This document shows, one piece after another, positions 17,780-26,271 of a stretch of 64,000 bases of DNA. Location of the stretch: assembly GCA_002897675.1 (NCBI GenBank), contig BDSU01000011.1:1-64000 (forward strand). Direction: 5' to 3'. Source of the stretch: a bacterium BMS3Abin02 (GTDB lineage Bacteria > Actinomycetota > Acidimicrobiia > Spongiisociales > UBA4744). How positions within the stretch are numbered: position 1 is the stretch's first letter; each line of letters begins with the position of its first letter. Under the pieces are notes generated by a model that saw nothing but the letters and a program-made list of their open reading frames with translations, searched no databases and was not told the DNA's origin. A program made the translations under genes and the position numbers.

Positions 17780-18888
17780 CAGACGTTTCACTTCGGCATC
17801 TCTCGCGCAGGTTCGGCGACCTCGTTGCCGTCCAGGAGCTCAATCTCGACATCGAATCGGGCGAGATGATGGCGTTCCTCGGTCCGTCCGGCTGCGGGAA
17901 GACGACCACACTGCGCATGATCACCGGGCTCATCCAACCAACGTCCGGTGACGTCCTGTTCGGCGGCAAGTCGGTACTCGGGATACCCACCGAGCGTCGC
18001 GGCGCCGTACTGATGTTCCAGAAGCATCTCCTGTTTCCCACGATGAATGTGGCCCAGAACGTCGGGTTCGGCCTGAAGATGGCCGGCGTCGACAAGGCCG
18101 AGATCGCCAGACGGGTGAGCGAGATGCTTGAACTCGTCGAGCTTCCCGGGCTGGAGACGCGCAAGGCCCACGAGTTGTCGGGTGGCCAGCAGCAGCGGGT
18201 CGCACTCGCCCGGGCTCTCGTGGTCGGTCCCGAGGTTCTCCTGCTCGACGAGCCCTTGGCAAACCTCGACGCAAACTTGCGCATCACGATGCGTCAGCTC
18301 ATCCGCTCCATACAGCGCGAACTGGGGATCACCGCCATTTTCGTCACCCATGATCAGGAGGAAGCGGTGATGCTGGCCGATCGCGTCGCCCTCATGTTCG
18401 ACGGAGTCCTCCAGCAGGTTGGAACGCCCGACGTGTTCTTCCGTTGCCCCCGAACGATCGGTGTGGCCCATTTCTTCCGCAATACCAACTTCCTCACCGG
18501 ACGTCGCACCGGTTCGACGGTGCGCACGGAGGTTGGTGACCTCGAGGTCGATTCATCCAGGGTGCCGGCAGGGAACGGGCCGGTCGTGTTGACGGTCCGC
18601 CCCGAAGAAGTTCAACTGGTCACGGGGGAGAGCGGTCAGAACAACGTTGTCCCGGCCACTGTGACGTCACTCATCTACATGGGATCTTTCACGCAACTCG
18701 TCGTGAAGGTCGGTCGCGCAACGTGGCATGTCCAGGGTCCGGGGACACTCCGGGTCGATGAGGGAGACAGGATTCGTCTCTGTCTGCCACGCGATCACAT
18801 CTGGATCGTCGAGGACGATGCGACCGCCGCCGATGGTGACCAGGAGGCTTCCGCTCCCTTCGCCGACGAGAAACCGGTCTCGATGTGA
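17776..18888 (+). CDS. ABC transporter ATPase with C-terminal TOBE domain (PotA/YnjD-like)
   Basis: A 370-aa ATPase. Walker A is GPSGCGKTTT (residues about 37-46), the Q-loop is MFQKHLLFPTM, the signature is LSGGQQQRVALARAL, Walker B is VLLLDEPLANLD and the switch His lies in FVTHDQEEA. After residue ~235 comes a TOBE-like regulatory domain (VLTVRPEEVQLV), as in PotA/MalK-type subunits. It powers the importer. The ATG at 17776 overlaps the permease stop, and its own stop overlaps the aldolase GTG (GTGA), which ties uptake directly to catabolism. Confidence 0.92.
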   Translation: MTDVSLRHLSRRFGDLVAVQELNLDIESGEMMAFLGPSGCGKTTTLRMITGLIQPTSGDVLFGGKSVLGIPTERRGAVLMFQKHLLFPTMNVAQNVGFGLKMAGVDKAEIARRVSEMLELVELPGLETRKAHELSGGQQQRVALARALVVGPEVLLLDEPLANLDANLRITMRQLIRSIQRELGITAIFVTHDQEEAVMLADRVALMFDGVLQQVGTPDVFFRCPRTIGVAHFFRNTNFLTGRRTGSTVRTEVGDLEVDSSRVPAGNGPVVLTVRPEEVQLVTGESGQNNVVPATVTSLIYMGSFTQLVVKVGRATWHVQGPGTLRVDEGDRIRLCLPRDHIWIVEDDATAADGDQEASAPFADEKPVSM

Positions 18889-19868
18889 CGGCCACACTCA
18901 AAGACACAAAACCCAATGCACGAGGCGGCCTGCCGCTGGGGAAACGAAGGGCTCTCCAGGTGATGTCCACGCCTGAAAACGTGTTCGCGATCCTTGCGAT
19001 CGATCACATAGGGGCTCTCTCGTCGATTGCCCATCCCCACGATCCCGCCTCCATGACACGCCGGGAACTGGTCTCCATCAAGGTCCGGCTCGTCGACTCG
19101 ATAGCGGATCTCGCGTCAGGCGTGCTGATCGACCCCGTTCTCGGTCTCGAGCCGATCATCGGTGGGGATGTGCTGCCCGGCGATACTGGATTGCTGGTCG
19201 CCCTGGAAGACGGGGACTATGCATCTCTCGACCACGCACCAAGACTCTTTGAGGGTTGGAACGTTGCCCGCGCCGCCAAGTCTGGAGCGACGGCGATCAA
19301 GTGCTCGTTCCTGTACGACCCGTTCTCGCCGTCTGATGCCGTGCACGAATTCGTGTCGAACCTCGTGACCGACTGCGAACGCCTGGGCCTTCCGTTGTTC
19401 GCGGAGCCACTCACACCTCACGCGTTGCAGGCCGACCGTCGCTCGGCCGTCGTTCAGGCGGCTCGAAAGATCGGCGCCCTGGGCGTCGACGTTCTCAAGC
19501 TCGAGTTCCCCATCGACGAGTCGTCTGACGAGCACGAATGGCGGGACGCGTGCCTCGAACTCACGGACGCGAGCCCGAAGCCGTGGACGCTGCTCTCGGC
19601 AGGGGAGGATTTCGAGACCTTCGGGAGGCAACTCGAGGTCGCATGTGAGGCCGGTGCGTCCGGATACGTGGCAGGGCGCACCGTGTGGAAGGACCTCGTC
19701 GTTGGCAGTCGGTCCAATGCCGACGGTGCAACACGCGAGGCGAAACGACGGTTTCGACATCTCACCGATATCGCCGTGGAGCGCGCAACGCCGTGGACTG
19801 CGTGGTTCGAGGGATCCGGCGAAGCGGGTCATGCCCAACAAGACGAGACGAGAAAGAGGAGCGAGTGA
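18885..19868 (+). CDS. LacD-type class I aldolase
   Basis: A 327-aa protein resembling tagatose-1,6-bisphosphate aldolase LacD and the related sulfofructose-phosphate aldolase. It opens the barrel with VFAILAIDHIGALSS and has the Schiff-base lysine region GVDVLKLEFPID (residues about 201-212), plus PLFAEPLTPH and SAGEDFETF phosphate-loop strands. It should split a ketose phosphate into dihydroxyacetone phosphate and an aldehyde. The GTG at 18885 overlaps the ATPase stop by four bases and no strong ribosome site is visible. Next to a C1-type ketose kinase, a ketose-1-phosphate substrate is plausible (inference). Confidence 0.8.
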   Translation: MTATLKDTKPNARGGLPLGKRRALQVMSTPENVFAILAIDHIGALSSIAHPHDPASMTRRELVSIKVRLVDSIADLASGVLIDPVLGLEPIIGGDVLPGDTGLLVALEDGDYASLDHAPRLFEGWNVARAAKSGATAIKCSFLYDPFSPSDAVHEFVSNLVTDCERLGLPLFAEPLTPHALQADRRSAVVQAARKIGALGVDVLKLEFPIDESSDEHEWRDACLELTDASPKPWTLLSAGEDFETFGRQLEVACEAGASGYVAGRTVWKDLVVGSRSNADGATREAKRRFRHLTDIAVERATPWTAWFEGSGEAGHAQQDETRKRSE

Positions 19869-19870
19869 CC

Positions 19871-20968
19871 ATGAAGACGGTGTTCCCCGAGGTTCCGACT
19901 GAGCTGCGTTCACGGTTTCTCGAACCGCCGACCGGTCGGGTCCGCGTTGTCATCGACACGGATGCCGCGAACGAGATCGACGATCAGTTTGCGATCGCTT
20001 GGGCGCTGCAGTCCCCCGACCGGCTCGAGATTGAAGCGGTGATTGCCGAGCCATACTCGTTCAGGCACCTTCGTGACGGTCTTCTCGAGGTCGCGGCCCT
20101 CATTGACGGCAAGCACGAGACCACCGCTGCCGAGAGTGCTTTGGTGGACTCCTACAGCGGCTGGGTCCTCGGGTTGCGTGAGGCAGGCATCGACCCTCGG
20201 CAGCTCGAATTCGTCGGCCCCGCCGAAGGCATGCAGCTCAGCTACGAAGAGATACTCCGGGTCTTCGAGCGAACCGGCGTGGTGTCGGAGGGCAAGGTGT
20301 TTCGGGGGTCGGAAGGCTATCTGCCATCTTCGGACGAGCCGCTCGACAGCCCGGGGGTCGAACGGCTCATCGAACTCGCGATGGCCCCTGGCGACGATCC
20401 GTTGTATGTGGTTGCGATCGGTTGTGTCACCAACGTGGCGTCCGCCATCCTCAAGGTGCCGGAGATCATCAAACGGATCGTGGTTCTCTGGACATCCGGT
20501 TACCCGACGTGGTGCCCGCAGTCCAACGGCCACTCCCTCAACTTCGTGCAGGACGTGCCGGCTTCCCGGCTCCTGTTCGACAGCGGCGTTCCGCTCGTCT
20601 ACTTCCCCGGTTACTACATCGGGGCCCAGCTGCGGCTCTCGCTTCCCGAAATGGAGAGATGGGTTCGCGGCCGTGGCGCGGTGGGTGACTACCTCCATCA
20701 TCTCTATGTCAACAATCCCATCTATGCCCAGCGTGGAATCCGTGATCACTTCGGTCGGACCTGGGTGATCTGGGACATGATCACACTGGCCTGGCTCATC
20801 GAGCCGACATGGGTACCGACCACGGTGATACCGACCCCGACGGTCGGTGACGACCTCTGTTGGCTACCCATGCCCGGGCCACAGCCGCCGATGCGGGAGG
20901 CGCACGGCATCGATCGGGACGCAATATTCCGTGATTTCTTCCGGAAGCTCGAGCGTGCTTCGCGATGA
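19871..20968 (+). CDS. Inosine/uridine-preferring nucleoside hydrolase family protein
   Basis: A 365-aa protein of the IUNH fold. The calcium-binding N-terminal motif is VIDTDAANEIDDQFAIAWAL (DxDxxxxxDD), and later motifs include VAIGCVTNVASAI and an ILW-type strand. These enzymes cut the N-glycosidic bond of nucleosides, releasing the base and ribose. GGAG sits nine bases before the ATG at 19871; a GTG at 19865 that overlaps the aldolase stop is an alternative. At 365 aa it is longer than typical hydrolases (310-340 aa). It overlaps the phosphorylase gene by ATGA. It is the clearest hint that a nucleoside-like compound enters this pathway. Confidence 0.82.
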   Translation: MKTVFPEVPTELRSRFLEPPTGRVRVVIDTDAANEIDDQFAIAWALQSPDRLEIEAVIAEPYSFRHLRDGLLEVAALIDGKHETTAAESALVDSYSGWVLGLREAGIDPRQLEFVGPAEGMQLSYEEILRVFERTGVVSEGKVFRGSEGYLPSSDEPLDSPGVERLIELAMAPGDDPLYVVAIGCVTNVASAILKVPEIIKRIVVLWTSGYPTWCPQSNGHSLNFVQDVPASRLLFDSGVPLVYFPGYYIGAQLRLSLPEMERWVRGRGAVGDYLHHLYVNNPIYAQRGIRDHFGRTWVIWDMITLAWLIEPTWVPTTVIPTPTVGDDLCWLPMPGPQPPMREAHGIDRDAIFRDFFRKLERASR

Positions 20969-21732
20969 GTGACAACTCGTCCGCCGCACGGTCCATCCTG
21001 GACATGAGCCCCGATGAGTGGCAGCGTGCCCTCCGGCTCGATGATGACGACCTCCCCGTCGCCGTGATCAGCGAGGGCTCGTGGTGGCGCGAGCAGCGGA
21101 CCGGTTGGCGGCTCGGCGCACTCGACGGCGTCCGTGAGCTGGCGTTTCCGGACATGTTCCTCGGGCGATGGCGAGATCGGCCTGTCGTGTACTGCTGCGC
21201 CTACGGAGCACCCCGAGCCGTCGAGGTGGTGCACCTGTTCGGGAGCCTCGGTGCACGCCTCGCGATACAGATCGGAACCTGTGGTGGTCTACAAGGCCGG
21301 CTGCAGACGGGAGACGTCGTCGTGCCGGATGTGGCCGCGTGTCAGGAGGGTATCGCCCGGATCTACGGTGCCGGAGAGCACACACTGGCGAACCCTGAAT
21401 GGAGTGATCGAGCACGTTCGATGCTCACGACACGGGACCACACCGTTCACAAGGGTACGAACTTGACGTGGTTCTCCATCTTCGCTCAGAGTGGAGCGAT
21501 GGTCGAGGCTTGGCACGATGCCGGATACCTCTCGGTGGACATGGAGACGGCCACAACGTTCGCCGTCTCCCGATACTTCGACATGCCGGCGGTGTCGATG
21601 CTCGTCGTGTGGGACGATCTCCTCCAAGGGCGCAGCTTTCTCGATCCGCTCGAGCCGTCCGCACAACAAAAACTCGACGACGCCAACGAGGCGGTCTTCG
21701 AGGTCGCTCTGGATCTTGTTCAGGCCCTTTGA
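20965..21732 (+). CDS. Nucleoside phosphorylase family protein
   Basis: A 255-aa protein of the PNP/UDP phosphorylase superfamily. The phosphate/base site is seen as AIQIGTCGGLQGRLQTGDVVV, and the ribose-binding segment as LSVDMETATTFAVSRYFD (the MExA-type Met-Glu pair). Phosphorolysis would give ribose-1-phosphate, or deoxyribose-1-phosphate, and a free base. The ATG overlaps the hydrolase stop. Having both a hydrolase and a phosphorylase in one sugar operon is unusual; they may act on different nucleosides. Confidence 0.82.
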   Translation: MSDNSSAARSILDMSPDEWQRALRLDDDDLPVAVISEGSWWREQRTGWRLGALDGVRELAFPDMFLGRWRDRPVVYCCAYGAPRAVEVVHLFGSLGARLAIQIGTCGGLQGRLQTGDVVVPDVAACQEGIARIYGAGEHTLANPEWSDRARSMLTTRDHTVHKGTNLTWFSIFAQSGAMVEAWHDAGYLSVDMETATTFAVSRYFDMPAVSMLVVWDDLLQGRSFLDPLEPSAQQKLDDANEAVFEVALDLVQAL

Positions 21733-21813
21733 CATGACTGCCTATCACCAACATGAATCACCTCAGCGAGCTGCTCATGGCGCGCCGGCGACTACCGGAC
21801 AGGGGAGAGACAC

Positions 21814-22779
21814 ATGATGACCCTCGGGAATGACACCCTCACCGGGTTGTGGGAACGTATGGTCCGTATCCGGATCTTCGAGGCGCGGGTGAGCGCCGTC
21901 GCCGAAGCCAAGCAGGTCGACGGATACCTGCACACCTACGCCGGGCAGGAAGCCGTTGCGTGCGGCATCATCCCGCTCCTTCGGGAGGACGACTGGTTCA
22001 CCTCCACCTACCGCAACCACGGTCACGCCATCGCCCGCGACATCCCACTCGATGCGATCGCAGGGGAGATCTACGGGAAGGCGACCGGAGTGTGCGGCGG
22101 GAAAGGCGGTTCGATGCATGTCGCGGACCAGACTCGAGGAATGATCGGCGGCATGGGCATCGTTGCCGGAGGTCTGCCTATTGCCACCGGAGCGGCCCTC
22201 GCTTCACGATATCTCGGCCGAGATTCGGTGGCGGTCGCGTTCTTCGGTGACGGTGCGGTCCACCAGGGAGCATGGCATGAGGCTCTCGATTTCGCAGGTC
22301 TCTTCAGTTGTCCCGTTGTCTTCGTCTGTGAGAACAACCTCTACGCGGAGACTACCGCCGTCGACTACCACCTCCTCGCCGGATCGGTCGCGGCGATGAC
22401 CGCCCCCTACGGAATCCCTTCGGTTCAGGTCGACGGCATGGATGTCTTCTCCGTACGGGAAGCCGGGGAGGAGGCGATCGCGCGTGCCCGCAACGGGGAA
22501 GGCCCGAGTCTCATCGAGGCGATGACCTACCGCTACGGCGGACAGTACGAGGGCGACACCCAGACGTACAAGCCTCCGAAGGAGGTGGCCTGGTGGCGCG
22601 ATCAGGATCCGTTGCTCAGGTTCCGAGCATCCGTGGCAGGCCAGGTCGACTCCACTGTTCTGGACACGATCGAAGGCGCAGTCGCGGAGGAAGTGGCCGC
22701 GGCGTTTGACGCAGCCGAACGTGCACCCTGGCCGGATCTGGCTCAGGTGACTGCCGACGTGTACACCCCTACTGCATGA
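21814..22779 (+). CDS. TPP-dependent dehydrogenase E1 alpha subunit (AcoA/PdhA-like)
   Basis: A 321-aa thiamine-diphosphate enzyme subunit. FFGDGAVHQGAWHEALDFAG through VFVCENNLYAETT is the TPP-binding GDGx(~25)NN motif, with RNHGHAIARDIP and GKGGSMHVADQ as further E1-alpha signatures. Relatives decarboxylate pyruvate or cleave acetoin and pass the acyl group to an E2 lipoyl protein. A GGGGAGAG site precedes tandem ATGs at 21814. It lies 81 bp after the phosphorylase and 10 bp before the beta subunit. No E2 or E3 gene is in the window, so the acyl acceptor must come from elsewhere or be an artificial-type acceptor. Confidence 0.9.
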   Translation: MMTLGNDTLTGLWERMVRIRIFEARVSAVAEAKQVDGYLHTYAGQEAVACGIIPLLREDDWFTSTYRNHGHAIARDIPLDAIAGEIYGKATGVCGGKGGSMHVADQTRGMIGGMGIVAGGLPIATGAALASRYLGRDSVAVAFFGDGAVHQGAWHEALDFAGLFSCPVVFVCENNLYAETTAVDYHLLAGSVAAMTAPYGIPSVQVDGMDVFSVREAGEEAIARARNGEGPSLIEAMTYRYGGQYEGDTQTYKPPKEVAWWRDQDPLLRFRASVAGQVDSTVLDTIEGAVAEEVAAAFDAAERAPWPDLAQVTADVYTPTA

Positions 22780-22789
22780 GGAGCGGCTC

Positions 22790-23821
22790 GTGACACGAAG
22801 ACTCAACATCAAAGATGCCGTCAACGAGGCACTTCGACAAGAGATGGCAGCCGATGACAGGGTGATTCTGATGGGTGAGGACATCGCCGGAGGAGCAGGA
22901 CGCGACGAGGCCTATCCGGAAGCCGCCGATGCCTGGGGTGGGCCGTTCGGGGTCACCAAGGGCCTCCTCCCCCTGTTCGGGCGCAACCGGGTGATCGACA
23001 CCGCCATCGCGGAGACGGGTTTCGTCGGAGCGGCGATCGGAGCCGCCATCGCCGGCCTTCGACCGGTGGTCGAGATCATGTACATCGACTTCATCGGGAC
23101 CTCCTTCGACCAGCTTCTCAACCACGCCGCCAAGCTGCGGTACGTGTACGGGGGAAAGGTTTCCGTTCCACTGGTGGTGCGAACCGTTGCCGGCGCCGGA
23201 TTCCGGGCGGCCGCAGAGCACTCTCAGACGCTCTACTCGATCTATACCCACGTTCCCGGTCTCAAGGTGGTGGCACCGTCGACCGCCGCCGATGCCAAGG
23301 GACTGCTCATCAGCGCGATTCGCGACCCCGACCCGGTCATCTTCATCGAGCACAAGCGTCTCTACATGTATGAGGAACCGGTCCCGGAGGAGTCGTATAC
23401 GATCCCCTTCGGAGTGGCACGGATTGTCCGTCCCGGGAGCCACGTCACGATCGTCGGCGTTCAGAAGATGGTGCACACGGCTCTGGACGCGGCAAAGGTG
23501 CTCGCGATGGAAGGCATCGAAGCCGAGGTGATCGACCCGCGCACGTACTCCCCGCTCGATGAGCAGACCATCTTGAGTTCGGTGGAGAAGACCGGTCGCC
23601 TGGTCGTGGTGGACGAGTCGCACCCACGCTGCTCACTCGCCACCGACATCGCCGCGCTCGTGGCCGAATCCGCCTTCGATGCTCTCCGCAGCCCCATCCG
23701 GATGGTCACAGGTGCCCACGCCCCCGTTCCGTTCAGCCCACCGCTCGAGGACGCGTATGTCCCTGATCCGGCCCGGGTGGCGGCGGCGGTGCGAAGCCAG
23801 TTCGAGACGGCCGGTAGCTGA
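22790..23821 (+). CDS. TPP-dependent dehydrogenase E1 beta subunit (AcoB/PdhB-like)
   Basis: A 343-aa transketolase-like beta subunit. It shows INxAVNEALRQEM-type start, VILMGEDIAGG, DTAIAETGFVGAAIGAA, and the FRAAAEHSQTLYSIYTHVPGLKVV stretch that lines the active site, then VIDPRTYSPLD in the C-terminal domain. It pairs with the alpha subunit as an alpha2beta2 E1. The GTG at 22790 follows GAGGAG. It is the last gene of the operon; a strong inverted repeat follows. Confidence 0.9.
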   Translation: MTRRLNIKDAVNEALRQEMAADDRVILMGEDIAGGAGRDEAYPEAADAWGGPFGVTKGLLPLFGRNRVIDTAIAETGFVGAAIGAAIAGLRPVVEIMYIDFIGTSFDQLLNHAAKLRYVYGGKVSVPLVVRTVAGAGFRAAAEHSQTLYSIYTHVPGLKVVAPSTAADAKGLLISAIRDPDPVIFIEHKRLYMYEEPVPEESYTIPFGVARIVRPGSHVTIVGVQKMVHTALDAAKVLAMEGIEAEVIDPRTYSPLDEQTILSSVEKTGRLVVVDESHPRCSLATDIAALVAESAFDALRSPIRMVTGAHAPVPFSPPLEDAYVPDPARVAAAVRSQFETAGS

Positions 23822-23995
23822 CCGCGACTTCGGGCACGCGAGACCCGGCGCAAAGGCTGAAGCTGTCTGCCCCGCTGGACTCGAACGATCCGGGTGCCGC
23901 GGGGGTGTCGGGGCTTCTGGTGCTGTGGCCGGTGACGTTCGGGGTGTCGATGCCGGGCCGGGGCAGGGGCGCCTGAACGAAGACGCACCCAACCC

Positions 23996-24043
23996 TTCTT
24001 GCGTGAGAACGCCCGCGCCATGGGCAGCCAGCTCACGCAAGAA
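23996..24043. terminator. Bidirectional terminator between E1 beta and the phosphatase gene
   Basis: TTCTTGCGTGAG (23996-24007) and CTCACGCAAGAA (24032-24043) are perfect 12-nt inverted repeats between two convergent genes; the right arm overlaps the stop codon of the minus-strand gene. The 24-nt loop is long. Confidence 0.6.
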
Positions 24044-24860
24044 CGGGGGGAGGGCGGCTGTACCCCCCCAGGAGATCCGCGGCGAGATCCCGGAGCGCGT
24101 CGGCACTCCCCCGGTTTGCCGCGAGCACGGGCTTGCCGGTGGCCGGCGATCCGTCATACACGAAACTCGTCGACCATCCACCCGACTCACGGACGAGAAC
24201 CTCGCCGGCCAGGGCGTCCCATGCCCGGAGGTCGGATTCGAAGAACCCGACGAGCCGTCCGGCAGCGACGTAGGCGAGAGCGAGCGCAGCCGATCCGCAG
24301 TTGTAGAACAGGCCCCCTGCCGCAAAGAGCCGTTGGAGAAACGTCAGGGTGGGCCCGTCCGGTGCGTTGCGCGGATGTCCCACGCCGACCAGCCCGCCGG
24401 TGATTCCCTTGTCGGGAACCGAGATACCGTGACCGTTGATGGTGAGCCCGTGACCTTCCAGTGCCGAGAACGTCTCGGCAGCGCCGGGATCGCGCACGAC
24501 GCCCAGGAACGGATGGCCGGACTCGTCGACACAGGCGATCGACACACACCAACTCGGCAGACCCGAGACGAAACAGGTCGTGCCATCGATGGGATCTACG
24601 ACCCACATGGCGTGTCCCACTCCGGTTGGAGGGGTGACGTCGCCTCCTTCTTCCCCGAGGACACGGTCATGCGGGAAGGACTCGGCGATCCGGCGCCGGA
24701 TCAGCCGCTCGGTTGCCAGGTCGGCTTCCGTCACCCAGTCGAGGACACCTTTCGACCGGACCTGCAGATCATCCCGCCCGCGATACGACAACGCCAACTG
24801 CCCTGCCTCGACGGCCAACTCTTCGGCGAAGACGCGTCGCTCGATGCTATCGGCAACCAT
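24033..24860 (-). CDS. Inositol monophosphatase family phosphatase
   Basis: A 275-aa Mg-dependent phosphatase of the IMPase/FBPase superfamily. Motifs are TEADLATERLI, GEEGG (metal Glu), WVVDPIDGTTCFVSG (DPIDGT metal site) and AWDALAGEVLVRESGG. Members dephosphorylate inositol-1-P, histidinol-P, PAP or sugar phosphates; the substrate cannot be fixed here. AGGAG precedes the ATG. It is the last gene of the minus-strand unit led by the LacI regulator. A nearby iolB scrap suggests, weakly, an earlier inositol link. Confidence 0.85.
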   Translation of the reverse strand: MVADSIERRVFAEELAVEAGQLALSYRGRDDLQVRSKGVLDWVTEADLATERLIRRRIAESFPHDRVLGEEGGDVTPPTGVGHAMWVVDPIDGTTCFVSGLPSWCVSIACVDESGHPFLGVVRDPGAAETFSALEGHGLTINGHGISVPDKGITGGLVGVGHPRNAPDGPTLTFLQRLFAAGGLFYNCGSAALALAYVAAGRLVGFFESDLRAWDALAGEVLVRESGGWSTSFVYDGSPATGKPVLAANRGSADALRDLAADLLGGYSRPPPVLA

Positions 24861-24889
24861 GAGTTGGGCTCCTGACTAGGCGGGTTGCT

Positions 24890-25150
24890 TCACATCCGGG
24901 TCGGGAGCATGAAGTCTTCGCGAATGACCCGGGTCGACCCGTGATACGGAGCGATGAGCCCCCGCAGCGTGCGCACGGTGGCTCCGTAACCATCGAGCTC
25001 TTCGACGGCCATCTCGCTCTCGTCGTGCGCCTTGCGGAAGTCGGGCACGAGGTCGTGCAGCTCCTCGACGGAGCACGAGTCATCCCAGAAACCCGTCAGG
25101 CACGTGCCGATCGTTTCGTGTTGGGGACTCTCGCAGGCGGCCTCGAGCAT
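24890..25150 (-). CDS. Small hypothetical protein, 86 aa
   Basis: I do not recognise this family. AAGGAG lies eight bases before the ATG at 25150, an excellent ribosome site. The protein is acidic in the middle (ESEMAVEELDG) and ends REDFMLPTRM; it has two cysteines early (GTCLTGFWDDSC) and no membrane segment. It sits between a 22-codon ORF and the phosphatase gene in the lacI unit, with a 29-bp gap to the phosphatase, so it is probably co-transcribed. It could be a small binding protein or the tail of a lost enzyme. Confidence 0.5.
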   Translation of the reverse strand: MLEAACESPQHETIGTCLTGFWDDSCSVEELHDLVPDFRKAHDESEMAVEELDGYGATVRTLRGLIAPYHGSTRVIREDFMLPTRM

Positions 25151-25168
25151 GTTGTTCGCTCCTTGCTG

Positions 25169-25237
25169 TCACGGGCTCATTCGGTTCGGGGTCGTGGTGG
25201 CAAAGTCTTCGTCGATCCAGGCATCGATGAGTCTCAT
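25169..25237 (-). CDS. Tiny ORF (22 aa) in the lacI-phosphatase unit
   Basis: The sequence reads MRLIDAWIDEDF and ends NRMSP. GGAG lies eight bases upstream of the ATG. It fits between the LacI stop and the 86-aa gene, in the same direction. It may be a leader peptide, a small protein, or the start of a gene that was lost by frameshift; nothing in its sequence decides between these. Confidence 0.35.
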   Translation of the reverse strand: MRLIDAWIDEDFATTTPNRMSP

Positions 25238-25260
25238 GGGTTCTGCTCCGATCACTGTCG

Positions 25261-26262
25261 TCAATGAGACGGTGGCCCGGTCGACTCGCGCACGACCAGT
25301 TTCGGCGAGAGGACAACGTGGCGGGCGGCAGTGCGGTCCTCCCCGATCTTTTCGAAGATGAGGCCGGCGGCCATGCGCCCCATGTCGTGTCGGGGCTGAT
25401 CCACGGTCGTCAGATCCATTCGGTGACTGGCCGCAAGGTCGGTGTTGTCGTATCCCGCGACCGAGATGTCGCCCGGGACATCCAGCCCCTCGGCGTCGAG
25501 CACTTCGAGCACACCCATCGCTGCAAGGTCGTTGGCGACGAAGACGGCGGTCGGTCGGGTGCCTTCGACGAGGAGACTACGCATCCCGGTGCTGCCGCCT
25601 TCTTCGGTGAAGCCGCCCCGCACCGATCGGATCTCGCTCTCCAGCCCGTGCCGTCGCATGGCACGCTCGTAGCCGGTCCGGCGGAGCCGGGCGCCGGCAC
25701 CAAGGCCGCCGTCGATATGCGCAATCCGGCGGTGTCCGAGTTCCACGAGGTGGTCCACGACCATCTCGGCGCCGCGGCGGTCGTCGTTGGTGACACTGTC
25801 GACCGTTGAGGCTCTCGTCGCCTTGCCCACGACGACCGTTGGCACGGAGTGTGACGCCTCGATGACGTACTCCCTGTGGACGGCGGGTGAAATCAGGATG
25901 AGGCCGTCTGCCCGTAGCTCGAGCAGCGTTTCGATCGCAAGCCGCTCCCGCTCCGGAACACGGTTGCCGGAGGTCAGGATCGCGCGATACCCGGCGTCCA
26001 TGACCGCCATGTCGATACCGGCGATCACGTCGGTGAAGAACGGGTTGCGGAGATTCGAAACCATCACGCCGACGACATTGGAGCGTTGCCGCACCATCGT
26101 GCGCGCCGCCGCATTGGGGAGATACCCGAGTTTCTTCGCCGCCTCCAGCACGGCTTTGCGACTCGATGGACTGACCCGGCCCGAACCCCTCATGACGAGG
26201 GAGACCAGTGACTTCGACACGCCGGCTTCGTCGGCGACATCCAGGATTGTTGGGCGTTTCAT
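25261..26262 (-). CDS. LacI-family transcriptional repressor
   Basis: A 333-aa regulator. The HTH is at residues 4-24 (PTILDVADEAGVSKSLVS), followed by the hinge helix (KLGYLPNAAARTM) and a periplasmic-binding-protein-like effector domain (GVMVSNLRNPFFTDVIAGID; VGHRRIAHIDGG-type; SVAGYDNTDLA). The ATG at 26262 is chosen because the HTH begins there; an upstream in-frame start (26379) would run through the promoter. TACAAT ends nine bases before this ATG, so the message is probably leaderless. A perfect palindrome overlaps the promoter, so it likely represses itself and the small genes and phosphatase behind it, with a sugar as inducer. Confidence 0.9.
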   Translation of the reverse strand: MKRPTILDVADEAGVSKSLVSLVMRGSGRVSPSSRKAVLEAAKKLGYLPNAAARTMVRQRSNVVGVMVSNLRNPFFTDVIAGIDMAVMDAGYRAILTSGNRVPERERLAIETLLELRADGLILISPAVHREYVIEASHSVPTVVVGKATRASTVDSVTNDDRRGAEMVVDHLVELGHRRIAHIDGGLGAGARLRRTGYERAMRRHGLESEIRSVRGGFTEEGGSTGMRSLLVEGTRPTAVFVANDLAAMGVLEVLDAEGLDVPGDISVAGYDNTDLAASHRMDLTTVDQPRHDMGRMAAGLIFEKIGEDRTAARHVVLSPKLVVRESTGPPSH

Positions 26263-26271
26263 TTGGCCATT

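Noticed and set aside
21814-23821. E1 alpha/beta read as a split transketolase of an apiose-type pathway
   Set aside because: The GDG...ENNLYAETT and beta-subunit motifs are of the pyruvate/acetoin dehydrogenase E1 type, not of split transketolase.
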